Source: an uncultured Oscillospiraceae bacterium
Lineage (GTDB): Bacteria > Bacillota_A > Clostridia > Oscillospirales > Oscillospiraceae
Length of the DNA: 11,964 nt
Assembly (NCBI GenBank): GCA_900762245.1
Contig: CAAFFR010000171.1
Location: forward strand, 1 to 11,964
Direction: 5' to 3'
Shown here one piece after another: positions 4,702-11,349 of the stretch. Position numbers and translations under genes: made by a program. The notes beneath the pieces are model-generated. The model searched no databases. It saw nothing but the letters and a program-made list of their open reading frames with translations, and was not told where the DNA came from. Position 1 is the stretch's first letter, and each line of letters begins with the position of its first letter.

Positions 4702-6123
4702 ATGAGAAACAGAACACATCTTTATGTCAGCCGCAAAAACGTGCTGACCTGGGTAATGGCGCTGTGCATGGTAGCTTCGGCAGTGGCCCGCATTGCGTTC
4801 TCTGGTTTGAAAGGGTCCGGAGATTCGCTGTACGTGTGGAGCCAAATTGTCCTGCCAATCGTGGCAACCGCACTGTATGCGCTGATCGCCCTCTTTACCG
4901 GCGAAGAACAGTTTTACAAGACCGCCATCCCGGTATGGATGATGGCAATTTACTCCGGCCTTTGGATTTCCCAGAACGTAGCAGGCCGCATGATGGTCTG
5001 GCTGTTCTGGATCGCCCTGATTTTCTTTGCCACCATGTACACCGATATCACCTCCGGCCGCCGGGAGCGGTCTGTCTGGCTGCTGATGCCTGTGGTAGCC
5101 TCCCCTCTGGTATTTATCCTCTATTTCTACCGGGCCGGTCTGCTGGGCGGTGATCTGGAAGCCATCCGGGCTGCTCTGCCCGACAGCCTGCTTCTGCTGG
5201 GTGTGCTGATTCTGGTATTTGCCATCCGCATCCACCCTACCGGAGAGTACCACCCCACATGGGGTGACCGCAGTGACGGCCGCCGGATCCGCACCCTGCC
5301 TCCTATGGCCCAGATCACCTCCTATTTCCAGTGGGAGCGGAATATTGCTTCCAACCTTTTTGAAGAGTCTTTTGAGATCTCCAATGTGGAGCGCTATATC
5401 CGCCAGAAGCGCCGGGAGGGCCTGACCGATTTCGGCATCACCCATGTTCTGCTGGCCGCCTACGTCCGGGGCGTTGCCAAATATCCCCAGCTGAACCGCT
5501 TTATCGCCGGTCAGAAGGTATACTCCCGGGGTAACGACATCCAGTACTGCATGGTCATTAAGAAAGAGATGAGCGTGGACTCTCCCGACACCTCCATCAA
5601 GGTCCATCTGACCCCCTACGACACCGCCCGGGATGTTTACGAAAAGCTGAACGCCGCCGTGGAACGTGTCAAGGCCACCCAGGAGCTGGACTCCAGCTTT
5701 GACGCACTGGTGGATGTTCTGAATCTGATCCCCAGCGTTATCATGAAGTTCACGGTATGGCTGCTGAAGCTCCTGGACTATTTCGGTATGCTTCCCAAAT
5801 TCCTGCTGGAGCTGAGTCCCTTCCACGGAAGCCTGTTCTTCACCTCCATGGGCAGCCTGGGTATCCGTCCCATTTACCACCACCTGTACGATTTCGGCAA
5901 TCTTCCGGTCTTCGGTGCCTTTGGCATGAAGCGCAAGGCATACGAACTGCAGGAAGACGGCACCGTGGTTCAGAGAAAGTATATCGATGTGAAATTCGTT
6001 CTGGACGAGCGCATCGTAGACGGCTATTACTACGCTACCTTCTTCAAGTACTACCGCAATCTCATGCGGCATCCGGAATTGCTGGATCTTCCTCCTGAGC
6101 ATGTGGCGCAGGACATTGATTAA
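4702..6123 (+). CDS. Six-helix membrane protein fused to an E2-type (2-oxoacid dehydrogenase acyltransferase-like) domain
   Basis: This 473-aa protein has six predicted membrane segments (about 14-33, 45-65, 72-92, 97-115, 125-145, 158-178). A cytoplasmic-looking domain (about 185-473) follows that resembles the E2/chloramphenicol acetyltransferase catalytic fold: FEISNVERYIRQKRREG, the FTSMGSLGI strand (like SNLGMFG of E2) and a C-terminal DERIVDGYYYATFFK block matching the E2 signature DHRVxDG. The catalytic His is Glu here (E436), so acyl transfer by the classical mechanism is doubtful. No lipoyl domain is present. The first Met is used because it coincides with the predicted transcript start and no ribosome site precedes this or the next Met (4756). 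Its stop is 2 nt before birA, implying an operon. Function is unknown; the domain relation is inferred from motifs only. Confidence 0.8.
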   Translation: MRNRTHLYVSRKNVLTWVMALCMVASAVARIAFSGLKGSGDSLYVWSQIVLPIVATALYALIALFTGEEQFYKTAIPVWMMAIYSGLWISQNVAGRMMVWLFWIALIFFATMYTDITSGRRERSVWLLMPVVASPLVFILYFYRAGLLGGDLEAIRAALPDSLLLLGVLILVFAIRIHPTGEYHPTWGDRSDGRRIRTLPPMAQITSYFQWERNIASNLFEESFEISNVERYIRQKRREGLTDFGITHVLLAAYVRGVAKYPQLNRFIAGQKVYSRGNDIQYCMVIKKEMSVDSPDTSIKVHLTPYDTARDVYEKLNAAVERVKATQELDSSFDALVDVLNLIPSVIMKFTVWLLKLLDYFGMLPKFLLELSPFHGSLFFTSMGSLGIRPIYHHLYDFGNLPVFGAFGMKRKAYELQEDGTVVQRKYIDVKFVLDERIVDGYYYATFFKYYRNLMRHPELLDLPPEHVAQDID

Positions 6124-6125
6124 CT

Positions 6126-6923
6126 ATGAAAAGCACGATTATTTCCCACTTGTCCACAGACTATCCCTGGAAAGACCATTTCCATTTTTTCCCCGAGCTG
6201 TCCTCCACCAATGACCTGCTGAAAACCATGGCCAAAGAAGGTGCGCCTCACGGTACCGCCATTCTTGCCGACCGCCAGACCGGCGGCCATGGCCGTATGG
6301 GCCGCAGCTTCCATTCTCCCGGCGGTGCTGGCATCTACTTAAGCATCCTGCTGCGGCCGGGTTGCGCCCCTACGGAGCTGATGCATCTGACCTGCGCCGC
6401 GGCAGCCGCTATGTGCGATGCGGTGGAAGCCGCCGCTCATTTTCGTCCCGGCATCAAGTGGACCAACGATCTGGTCTACGGTAAGCGGAAGCTGGGCGGC
6501 ATCCTGACGGAGCTGGGGCTGAACACCAAAGGCCGCGTGGACTACGCGATCCTCGGCATCGGTATTAACTGCTGCCAGCAGATTGCAGATTTCGCCCCCG
6601 ATATCCAAAGCATCGCCGGTTCCCTCACCATGGTCACCGGGCAGGAGATTGACCGGGCGAAGGTCGCCGCCGCTATGCTGGACGCCCTTCATGCTATGGA
6701 CTGCAAGCTTCTGACCAACCGGGAAGCAATCCTTGCCCAGTACCGCCGGGACTGTATCACCATCGGTCAGGACATTTCTCTGGTCCGCGGTGACGAAATC
6801 CGCCATGGAACGGCTCTGGATGTGGATGACCTGGGTGCGCTTGTTGTGCGTTTTGCCGATGGACATACGGAAGCCGTCAATTCCGGCGAAGTCAGTGTCC
6901 GGGGTATGTATGGCTATGTTTGA
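6126..6923 (+). CDS. birA: Biotin--[acetyl-CoA-carboxylase] ligase, group I (no DNA-binding domain)
   Basis: This 265-aa cytosolic enzyme activates biotin with ATP to biotinyl-AMP and attaches it to a lysine of biotin carboxyl carrier proteins. Motifs are the adenylate-binding GGHGRMGRSF (53-62), KWTNDL (111-116; usually KWPNDL), KLGGILTEL (122-130), GIGINC (144-149) and a C-terminal SGEVSVRG (253-260) of the SH3-like domain. It lacks the N-terminal winged helix of bifunctional BirA, so it should not be a repressor. The start at 6126 is 2 nt after the previous stop. The nearest Shine-Dalgarno-like AGGA is 12 nt away, so translation probably depends on reinitiation from the upstream gene. No biotin synthesis, transport or carboxylase gene is in view. 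Confidence 0.94.
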   Translation: MKSTIISHLSTDYPWKDHFHFFPELSSTNDLLKTMAKEGAPHGTAILADRQTGGHGRMGRSFHSPGGAGIYLSILLRPGCAPTELMHLTCAAAAAMCDAVEAAAHFRPGIKWTNDLVYGKRKLGGILTELGLNTKGRVDYAILGIGINCCQQIADFAPDIQSIAGSLTMVTGQEIDRAKVAAAMLDALHAMDCKLLTNREAILAQYRRDCITIGQDISLVRGDEIRHGTALDVDDLGALVVRFADGHTEAVNSGEVSVRGMYGYV

Positions 6924-6950
6924 TTTTCCCGTCAAAAACATATTGCTTTT
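6915..6950 (+). terminator. Possible weak terminator after birA
   Basis: TATGTTT (6915-6921, overlapping the birA stop) can pair with AAACATA (6936-6942), and UUGCUUUUUU follows. The stem is AU-rich and weak, and the U-run overlaps the next gene's -35 box, so the call is tentative. Confidence 0.3.
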
Positions 6951-6971
6951 TTCCTCCATTTTGGTTATACT
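6943..6971 (+). promoter_or_regulatory. Promoter of the 96-aa acidic-tail membrane protein
   Basis: TTGCTT (6943-6948), a 17-bp spacer and TATACT (6966-6971) predict a start near 6978 and a short leader of about 33 nt. Confidence 0.65.
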
Positions 6972-7010
6972 GGACATGAGCAGAAAAATAAGATTCGGAG
7001 GTTTCTGACT

Positions 7011-7301
7011 ATGAAGAATATTCTGAAGATCCTGACCGCTCTGGCTACCATCGCCGGTGCCGTCTACATCATCGCCACCTATGGTGAGCAGATCGTCGCC
7101 TGGGCCAAGAAGCTGTGGAACGCTATGCCCAAGTGCCCCAACTGCGAAGAGGCTGAGGTCATTGAAGAGTTCGATGCTGATGAAGTTTCCGCCGAAGAGC
7201 CCGCTGCCGAGGAAGTTCCCGTTGTGGAAGAAGAGCCCGCTCCCGAAGTGGTCGTTGCTGAGAATGAGCCCGTAGCTGAAGAAGCTGACTTCGCCGAGTA
7301 A
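7011..7301 (+). CDS. Small membrane-anchored protein with acidic Glu/Ala/Pro-rich tail, function unknown
   Basis: This 96-aa protein is not recognised. Residues 1-24 form a hydrophobic N-terminal segment (MKNILKILTALATIAGAVYI) that may be a membrane anchor or uncleaved signal. An amphipathic stretch GEQIVAWAKKLWN follows. A CPNC pair (C42, C45) sits at the junction with a strongly acidic tail (about 46-96) made almost entirely of E, A, V, P and D. The start at 7011 has GGAGG 8 nt upstream. It has its own promoter and a strong terminator, so it is expressed as a single gene. The tail looks disordered. The side of the membrane on which it lies cannot be told from sequence. Compositional bias and strong expression signals suggest a real, possibly abundant, protein rather than a chance frame. 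Confidence 0.8.
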   Translation: MKNILKILTALATIAGAVYIIATYGEQIVAWAKKLWNAMPKCPNCEEAEVIEEFDADEVSAEEPAAEEVPVVEEEPAPEVVVAENEPVAEEADFAE

Positions 7302-7314
7302 TCTGAATTCTATG

Positions 7315-7353
7315 AAAATCCCGGAATGGCAAACGCCGTTCCGGGATTTTTTT
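7315..7353 (+). terminator. Strong intrinsic terminator after the 96-aa gene
   Basis: A 13-bp stem, ATCCCGGAATGGC (7318-7330) with GCCGTTCCGGGAT (7335-7347) and one G-U pair, closes an AAAC loop. A run of seven T residues (7347-7353) follows, and four A residues precede it. Its T-run touches the first operator-like repeat of the next operon. Confidence 0.93.
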
Positions 7354-7415
7354 GCAAAGTCCGCTTGACATTTTATGCAAAGCGTGCTATGCTAATTATG
7401 CAAAGTTAACTTAGC
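7350..7415 (+). promoter_or_regulatory. Promoter with three phased operator-like sites for the XRE operon
   Basis: The promoter is TTGACA (7365-7370), 17 bp, TATGCT (7388-7393) with a TGC extension. Three related 16-mers start at 7354, 7377 and 7400, exactly 23 bp apart: GCAAAGTCCGCTTGAC, GCAAAGCGTGCTATGC and GCAAAGTTAACTTAGC. The last is symmetric at 7 of 8 base pairs. They overlap the -35, the -10 and the transcription start respectively, as expected for a self-repressing regulator. Confidence 0.75.
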
Positions 7416-7417
7416 AT

Positions 7418-7445
7418 TTTCTTCCTGTGGACGCACAGGAAGAAA
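7418..7445 (+). promoter_or_regulatory. Perfect 12-bp leader hairpin before the XRE ribosome site
   Basis: TTTCTTCCTGTG (7418-7429) and CACAGGAAGAAA (7434-7445) pair perfectly around a GACG tetraloop. The hairpin lies within the predicted leader, 5 nt before the GGAG ribosome site (7451-7454). No U-run follows, so it is not a terminator; it may stabilise or control the mRNA. Confidence 0.75.
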
Positions 7446-7460
7446 GAAAAGGAGACCCTT

Positions 7461-7664
7461 ATGAAGACGAAGATCCGCGAGCTTCGGAAGGCCCGAAAGC
7501 TCTCTCAGGAGGAACTGGCAGAAGCCGTGGGTACCACACGGCAGACCATCACCTCCATCGAAGTTGGTAAATACACCGCATCCCTTCCTCTGGCCTACAA
7601 AATCGCCCGCTACTTCGGGCTGACTATCGAGGAAGTGTTTGATTTCTCTGATCTGGAGGATTAA
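7461..7664 (+). CDS. Small XRE-family transcriptional regulator (second cassette)
   Basis: This 67-aa single-domain DNA-binding protein carries the helix-turn-helix LSQEELAEAVGTTRQTITSIE (about residues 14-34) and the end FGLTIEEVFDFSDLED. It is related to, but clearly distinct from, the 66-aa regulator at 644-844. The recognition-helix residues differ (TTRQTITSIEVG versus SRQTINAIEKG), in line with different operator sequences. The start at 7461 has AAGGAG 6 nt upstream. It leads a three-gene operon; GGAGGA within its last codons is the ribosome site of the next gene. It is the likely ligand of the three-site array at 7350-7415, an inference from location. Confidence 0.92.
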   Translation: MKTKIRELRKARKLSQEELAEAVGTTRQTITSIEVGKYTASLPLAYKIARYFGLTIEEVFDFSDLED

Positions 7665-7667
7665 ATT

Positions 7668-8084
7668 ATGGATTATAAAAAGAAACTGAAGCAAAGGCTC
7701 TATGTCAATTTAGGCTGGGCAGGGATTGGCGCACTTTTCATTCTCTTCTGGTGCATCCGGCAGCCGGAAAATACCTACCCACTCTCCCTTGGCATCGCCT
7801 TTGTCATTATGGGCGTCATTCGTACCATCCAGTACCGGCAAACTGTGAAGGACGAGCAAGCCCTTCGCCAAAAGGAACTGGCAGAAACTGACGAAAGAAA
7901 CCAAATGATGAGCGAACGTGCCAAAAGCTGGTCATTTTCTATCTCTGTGTTTATTGCAGGTAATCTGGCCATTATCCTGTCCCTATTGGGGAAGCAGGAC
8001 CTAGCGTTACTTTTCGCATGGTTTCTATGCGGTATGACCCTGCTTTACTGGATCTGCTGGAATATCATCCGAAAGAAATATTGA
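7668..8084 (+). CDS. Four-helix membrane protein with DER motif (XRE operon, gene 2)
   Basis: This 138-aa protein has predicted membrane segments near residues 12-30, 37-55, 88-108 and 112-133. The loop before the third helix carries a charged stretch ending TDERNQMMSERAKSWSF. That motif has the same layout (DER, six residues, [RN]A) as the membrane partners at 849-1412 and 8095-8562. The gene starts 3 nt after the regulator stop, with GGAGG inside the regulator's end, so the two are translationally coupled. It resembles DUF2178-type small membrane proteins found with XRE regulators. Its role is unknown. A homo- or hetero-oligomer with the next gene product is possible but untested. Confidence 0.85.
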   Translation: MDYKKKLKQRLYVNLGWAGIGALFILFWCIRQPENTYPLSLGIAFVIMGVIRTIQYRQTVKDEQALRQKELAETDERNQMMSERAKSWSFSISVFIAGNLAIILSLLGKQDLALLFAWFLCGMTLLYWICWNIIRKKY

Positions 8085-8094
8085 GGTACGAACC

Positions 8095-8562
8095 ATGGAA
8101 AACTATAGAGAAAAACTAAAAAAGCAAAACATCCTTCTGTCTGTCTGCATCGCCATTCTTGCTGTTTTTTCTGTCCTTGGCTTCGCCGCTGAGGCAGGTC
8201 TGGTGGCCCTGACCCCCACTGCCGGTGACAGCCACTGGCATTCCCAGTGGCGGGGTTTCATCAGCGGCGCCTCCATGGGCGTTCTGGCCCTGATGCTTTT
8301 CGGCCTGATCCGGAACCTGCGGGCCATGAAAGACGAAAAGAAGTTAAAAAAGCTGTACATCCAGATACACGACGAACGCACTGCCCAGCTGTTCCACAAT
8401 GCCCGCAGCGCCGCCATGTCCGTTTTCCTGATTGTCGGCCTGATTGCCGCCATCGTTACCGGTTATTTTAATGCCACCGTCAGCATCACCATTCTGGTCT
8501 GTGTCCTGCTGTGCAGCGTCACCTGCATGATCCTCAAAATTTATTACAGCAAAAAGTTCTGA
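8095..8562 (+). CDS. Four-helix membrane protein with DER motif (XRE operon, gene 3)
   Basis: This 155-aa protein has predicted membrane segments near residues 13-34, 55-73, 106-124 and 128-149. A basic cytoplasmic loop, then IHDERTAQLFHNARSAAM (91-108), precede the third helix, mirroring the layout of the preceding gene product, so the pair may have arisen by an old duplication. A His/Trp-rich stretch SHWHSQW (46-52) lies in the predicted extracellular loop. The start at 8095 has GAGG 8 nt upstream, 10 nt after the previous stop. It ends the operon at a strong hairpin (8579-8609). Function is unknown. Confidence 0.85.
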   Translation: MENYREKLKKQNILLSVCIAILAVFSVLGFAAEAGLVALTPTAGDSHWHSQWRGFISGASMGVLALMLFGLIRNLRAMKDEKKLKKLYIQIHDERTAQLFHNARSAAMSVFLIVGLIAAIVTGYFNATVSITILVCVLLCSVTCMILKIYYSKKF

Positions 8563-8578
8563 TCCTTTCGAACAAAAC

Positions 8579-8609
8579 TGTAGGGGGCGGCCTCCGGCCG
8601 TCCCCTACA
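8579..8609. terminator. GC-rich perfect-arm hairpin, bidirectional terminator between convergent genes
   Basis: TGTAGGGGGCGGCC (8579-8592) pairs with GGCCGTCCCCTACA (8596-8609), with one G-U pair and a TCC loop. T-rich tracts follow on both strands (TCTTATTTTT on plus, CAGTTTTG on minus), so it can end both the XRE operon and the CapA-like gene. Its TGTAGGGG/CCCCTACA ends look like a dispersed hairpin repeat of a different family from the TGTCATTGCG elements; only one copy is in this window. Confidence 0.8.
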
Positions 8610-8612
8610 ATC

Positions 8613-9974
8613 TTATTTTTGGGACAAATACGTTCTGCACGCTTCTAAGCCTTCCCCCACGATGGTCATGGTCCGGTCATAGGAATTGTGCAGTTCCTGA
8701 CAAACTTCCTCGGAAACGCCAAATATTTCTGCCCACTGTTCCCGCTTCTGCACATCCAGTGGCAGAATATTGTATTCGTTTTTCCCCTCGCTGTTTTCGT
8801 ACAGATGCACCCAGGTGGGCAAAACGTCACAATCCGCCACCTTCACAGTGCCGTCATACCGTTTTTCAAAGGTAACAGAGAGCAGCGCCCCGTCCTCGGT
8901 ATGTCCGGTCTTCAGCCGCATGAGATGCCGCCGCTGGTTGGATACGGCATTTCCCAGAGAATAGATGCACACCGTCCTGTGGTCCGGGTCCACGGTGCTT
9001 TCCAGCAGGACCATAGGCTGCACCACATGGGGATGGCCGCCCACAATGACATCGAAGCCAAGATCGCACATCTTTTGGGCGATTTTCCGCTGGGTCTCGT
9101 TTTCCACAATCTCATATTCCGTACCCCAGTGGATATACAGCATGGAAGCCTCCGCCCCCTGCTGCTTCATGGCTTCCATAATTGCCTCCACTTCGGAATA
9201 AAAGCCGGGAAGGTTCTGGTAGGTAAAATAATTGATCTGCTCTGGCTCTGCTACAGGTGCATTGTCGTTGAGCTTCGGCTTTCCACCACTCATGGTCATG
9301 GTGTAGGTATAGCAGACCATGCCGATTCTGATGCCGTTGATCTCCTTCACCACAAATCGGTCCTCTTCCCCGTTCAGCCGGGTACCGAGGGTATCCAATC
9401 CCGCTTCCCGGGTCTTTTCCAGCGTCCGGTCAATGCCGGTCATCAGGGTATCGTAGCTGTGGTTGTTGGCCGTCAGCAGCAGGTCATAGCCAGCCCCCTT
9501 CACCGCATCCAGAATGGGGTCCGGGCAGTTGAAGGCAGGATTGCCCTGATAAGGAAATTCGTCGCCGCCCAGGGTGGTTTCCAGATTCGCCACGGCATAA
9601 TCCGCGCTTTCGGTGTAAGAGGTCAGGTATCGAAAAATGGAGGAAAAGTCATATTCCCCCGTCCCCACCCGGCAGGCCGGGTTATATTTCTGCTGAAAGA
9701 AGGTAGCATGCATCAGCAGGTCTCCCTGCACCGCTATGGACGCACTGGCTGTCACCCCCACCGTAGGTTCCGTTGTTTCCGTCACTTCCGTAGAAGGCAT
9801 TTGACTGACCTCCACAGGCGCCGTAAAAGAAGGCAGCGTCCCTTCCGTGGTTTTTTCCGCTTCCCCGCTCAGTGTCAGCGCCAGACAGCCCACCGCCAGC
9901 AGCAAAAGCAGCAGCGGCAGCACAATCCACACCATTCTCCCTTTCTTACGGGGTGCTTCAAACTTTCCCGCCAT
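8613..9974 (-). CDS. Membrane-anchored CapA-family protein (poly-gamma-glutamate capsule-type metallophosphatase fold)
   Basis: This 453-aa protein has a basic N-terminus, a membrane segment (about 13-34) and a Thr/Glu-rich linker (41-75) leading to an extracytoplasmic catalytic-type domain. CapA/PGA_cap motifs are in order: GDLLMHA (84-90), NLETTLGG (130-137), TANNHSYD (168-175), IHWGTEYE (281-288), GGHPHVVQP (312-320) and YSLGNAVSNQ (338-347). The Asp, Asn and His residues of the calcineurin-like metal site are present. AVGC at 27-30 is only a poor lipobox, so a signal anchor is more likely than a lipoprotein. The start at 9974 has AAGGAG 9 nt upstream. No capB, capC or capE gene is nearby, so a poly-glutamate role is not supported; the substrate is unknown. 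Confidence 0.92.
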   Translation of the reverse strand: MAGKFEAPRKKGRMVWIVLPLLLLLLAVGCLALTLSGEAEKTTEGTLPSFTAPVEVSQMPSTEVTETTEPTVGVTASASIAVQGDLLMHATFFQQKYNPACRVGTGEYDFSSIFRYLTSYTESADYAVANLETTLGGDEFPYQGNPAFNCPDPILDAVKGAGYDLLLTANNHSYDTLMTGIDRTLEKTREAGLDTLGTRLNGEEDRFVVKEINGIRIGMVCYTYTMTMSGGKPKLNDNAPVAEPEQINYFTYQNLPGFYSEVEAIMEAMKQQGAEASMLYIHWGTEYEIVENETQRKIAQKMCDLGFDVIVGGHPHVVQPMVLLESTVDPDHRTVCIYSLGNAVSNQRRHLMRLKTGHTEDGALLSVTFEKRYDGTVKVADCDVLPTWVHLYENSEGKNEYNILPLDVQKREQWAEIFGVSEEVCQELHNSYDRTMTIVGEGLEACRTYLSQK

Positions 9975-10004
9975 ATTTTCTCTCTCCTTTTACAATTTTG
10001 TACT

Positions 10005-10033
10005 ATTTTAGCAAGATTTTGGGAGAAAGTAAA
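10005..10033 (-). promoter_or_regulatory. Promoter of the CapA-like gene
   Basis: Minus strand: TTTACT (10033-10028), a 17-bp spacer and TAAAAT (10010-10005) with a TGC extension. The predicted leader is about 25 nt. Confidence 0.6.
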
Positions 10034-10074
10034 TCCGGGGAAGTTTAAGATTTTCTTATGGTTTTCTTTCATTT

Positions 10075-10114
10075 TTATAAAAATATCATCCCAGGCGTTA
10101 CACCTGGGATGATA
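10075..10114 (-). terminator. Terminator of the GNAT-pepT operon
   Basis: A 12-bp stem, TATCATCCCAGG (10084-10095) with CCTGGGATGATA (10103-10114), closes a 7-nt loop. On the minus strand AUUUUUAU follows. It begins 14 nt after the pepT stop codon. Confidence 0.88.
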
Positions 10115-10128
10115 ATAGGATACCAAAC

Positions 10129-11337
10129 TTACTTTGCGCTGGTCATGATCTCAATGAGCATTTTCACGCACAGTTCCATATCCTCCACGGGGATATACTC
10201 AAACCGGCCATGGTAGTTTTCGCCGCCGGTGCAGAGGTTGGGACAGGGCAGACCTTCGTAGGACAGTCTCGCGCCATCGGTGCCGCCCCGGATGGGAACC
10301 TCCACCGCCTTCATGCCCACCTTTTCCATGGCTGCCTTGGCCCGGTCCACCACATACATCACAGGCTCGATGTGCTTGCGCATGTTGAAATAGCTGTCCT
10401 TAATGGTCAATTCCAGTGTGCCTGCGCCGTACTTGGCATTGATGAAAGCAGCAGCCGCTTCCATGACGGCCTTCTTTTCCTCAAACTTGCCCATATCGTG
10501 GTCCCGGATGATAAAGTACAGCTGAGATTCCTCTACCTCTCCCTTCATATCGGTCAGATGAATGAAGCCCTCGTAGCCCTCGGTGGACTCAGGACGCTGA
10601 TGGACAGGCAGCAGGGAAACAAACTCCATAGCAATATACTGGGAGTTCACCATCTTGTTCTTGGCGCTGCCGGGATGGATATTCAGGCCATGGATGACAG
10701 CCTTGGCAGAGGCACCGTTGAAATTTTCATATTCGATTTCGCCAATGGGGCCGCCATCGGCGGTATAGGCATAGTCAGCAGCGAAGCCCTTCACATCGAA
10801 CAGGTCCGCGCCCCGGCCGATCTCCTCGTCGGGGGTAAAACCGATCTTCAAAGTGGCATGGTTGCCCTTCAGTGTCAGCAGGTGTTCCGCTGCGGTCATG
10901 ATCTCGGCAATACCTGCCTTGTCATCAGCACCCAGCAGGGTGGTGCCATCGGTGACGATGAGGTGCTTGCCCACATGGTTTTTCAGACTTTCATAGTCGC
11001 TGACCTTCAGGAAGATGTCTTTTTCCTCGTTCAGGCACACATCGCCGCCCTTGTATTCCACGATTTTGGTCTTGATATCCGCGCCGGAAGCATCGGGAGA
11101 GGTATCCATATGGGCGATCAGACCAATGGTAGGCAGGTTGGGATCACCGGGAACGGTGCCGTAAACATAGCCGTTCTCGTCCATAAAGGCATCAGAAATG
11201 CCCATTTCCTTCATTTCCTCCACAATGGCGGCGCCCAGCAGCTTCTGCTTGGCGGTGGAAGGACAGGTGGGAGAAGCTTCATCGGACATGGTATCAAAGG
11301 ATACATAGCGCAGGAAGCGCTCAGTTACAGAACTCAT
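10129..11337 (-). CDS. pepT: Tripeptide aminopeptidase (peptidase T, M20B)
   Basis: This 402-aa cytosolic dizinc enzyme removes the N-terminal residue of tripeptides in the last steps of peptide use. M20 ligands are visible: H76 in IAHMDTSPD, D138 in LLGADDKAG, E171 (base) and E172 in TPDEEIGRGA, D194 in TADGGPIGE, and H376 in GGENYHGRFE. A dimerisation lid runs from about 207 to 320. GGTDGARLS (351-359) is a PepT hallmark. Length is close to the usual 405-410 aa. The start at 11337 has AAGGAG 8 nt upstream, which overlaps the stop of the preceding GNAT gene, so the two form an operon. Confidence 0.97.
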   Translation of the reverse strand: MSSVTERFLRYVSFDTMSDEASPTCPSTAKQKLLGAAIVEEMKEMGISDAFMDENGYVYGTVPGDPNLPTIGLIAHMDTSPDASGADIKTKIVEYKGGDVCLNEEKDIFLKVSDYESLKNHVGKHLIVTDGTTLLGADDKAGIAEIMTAAEHLLTLKGNHATLKIGFTPDEEIGRGADLFDVKGFAADYAYTADGGPIGEIEYENFNGASAKAVIHGLNIHPGSAKNKMVNSQYIAMEFVSLLPVHQRPESTEGYEGFIHLTDMKGEVEESQLYFIIRDHDMGKFEEKKAVMEAAAAFINAKYGAGTLELTIKDSYFNMRKHIEPVMYVVDRAKAAMEKVGMKAVEVPIRGGTDGARLSYEGLPCPNLCTGGENYHGRFEYIPVEDMELCVKMLIEIMTSAK

Positions 11338-11349
11338 AGCAAAAACTCC

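Noticed and set aside
4660..6102. Long minus-strand open frame (480 codons) opposite the E2-like gene
   Set aside because: It is a shadow of the real gene: no ribosome site, low-complexity His/Gln/Gly-rich translation, no family motifs, and it crosses the plus-strand promoter.
8688..10112. Long plus-strand frame (474 codons) opposite the CapA-like gene
   Set aside because: The translation shows no domain and an Arg/His/Gln-rich end. The opposite strand carries all CapA motifs in order with a proper ribosome site.
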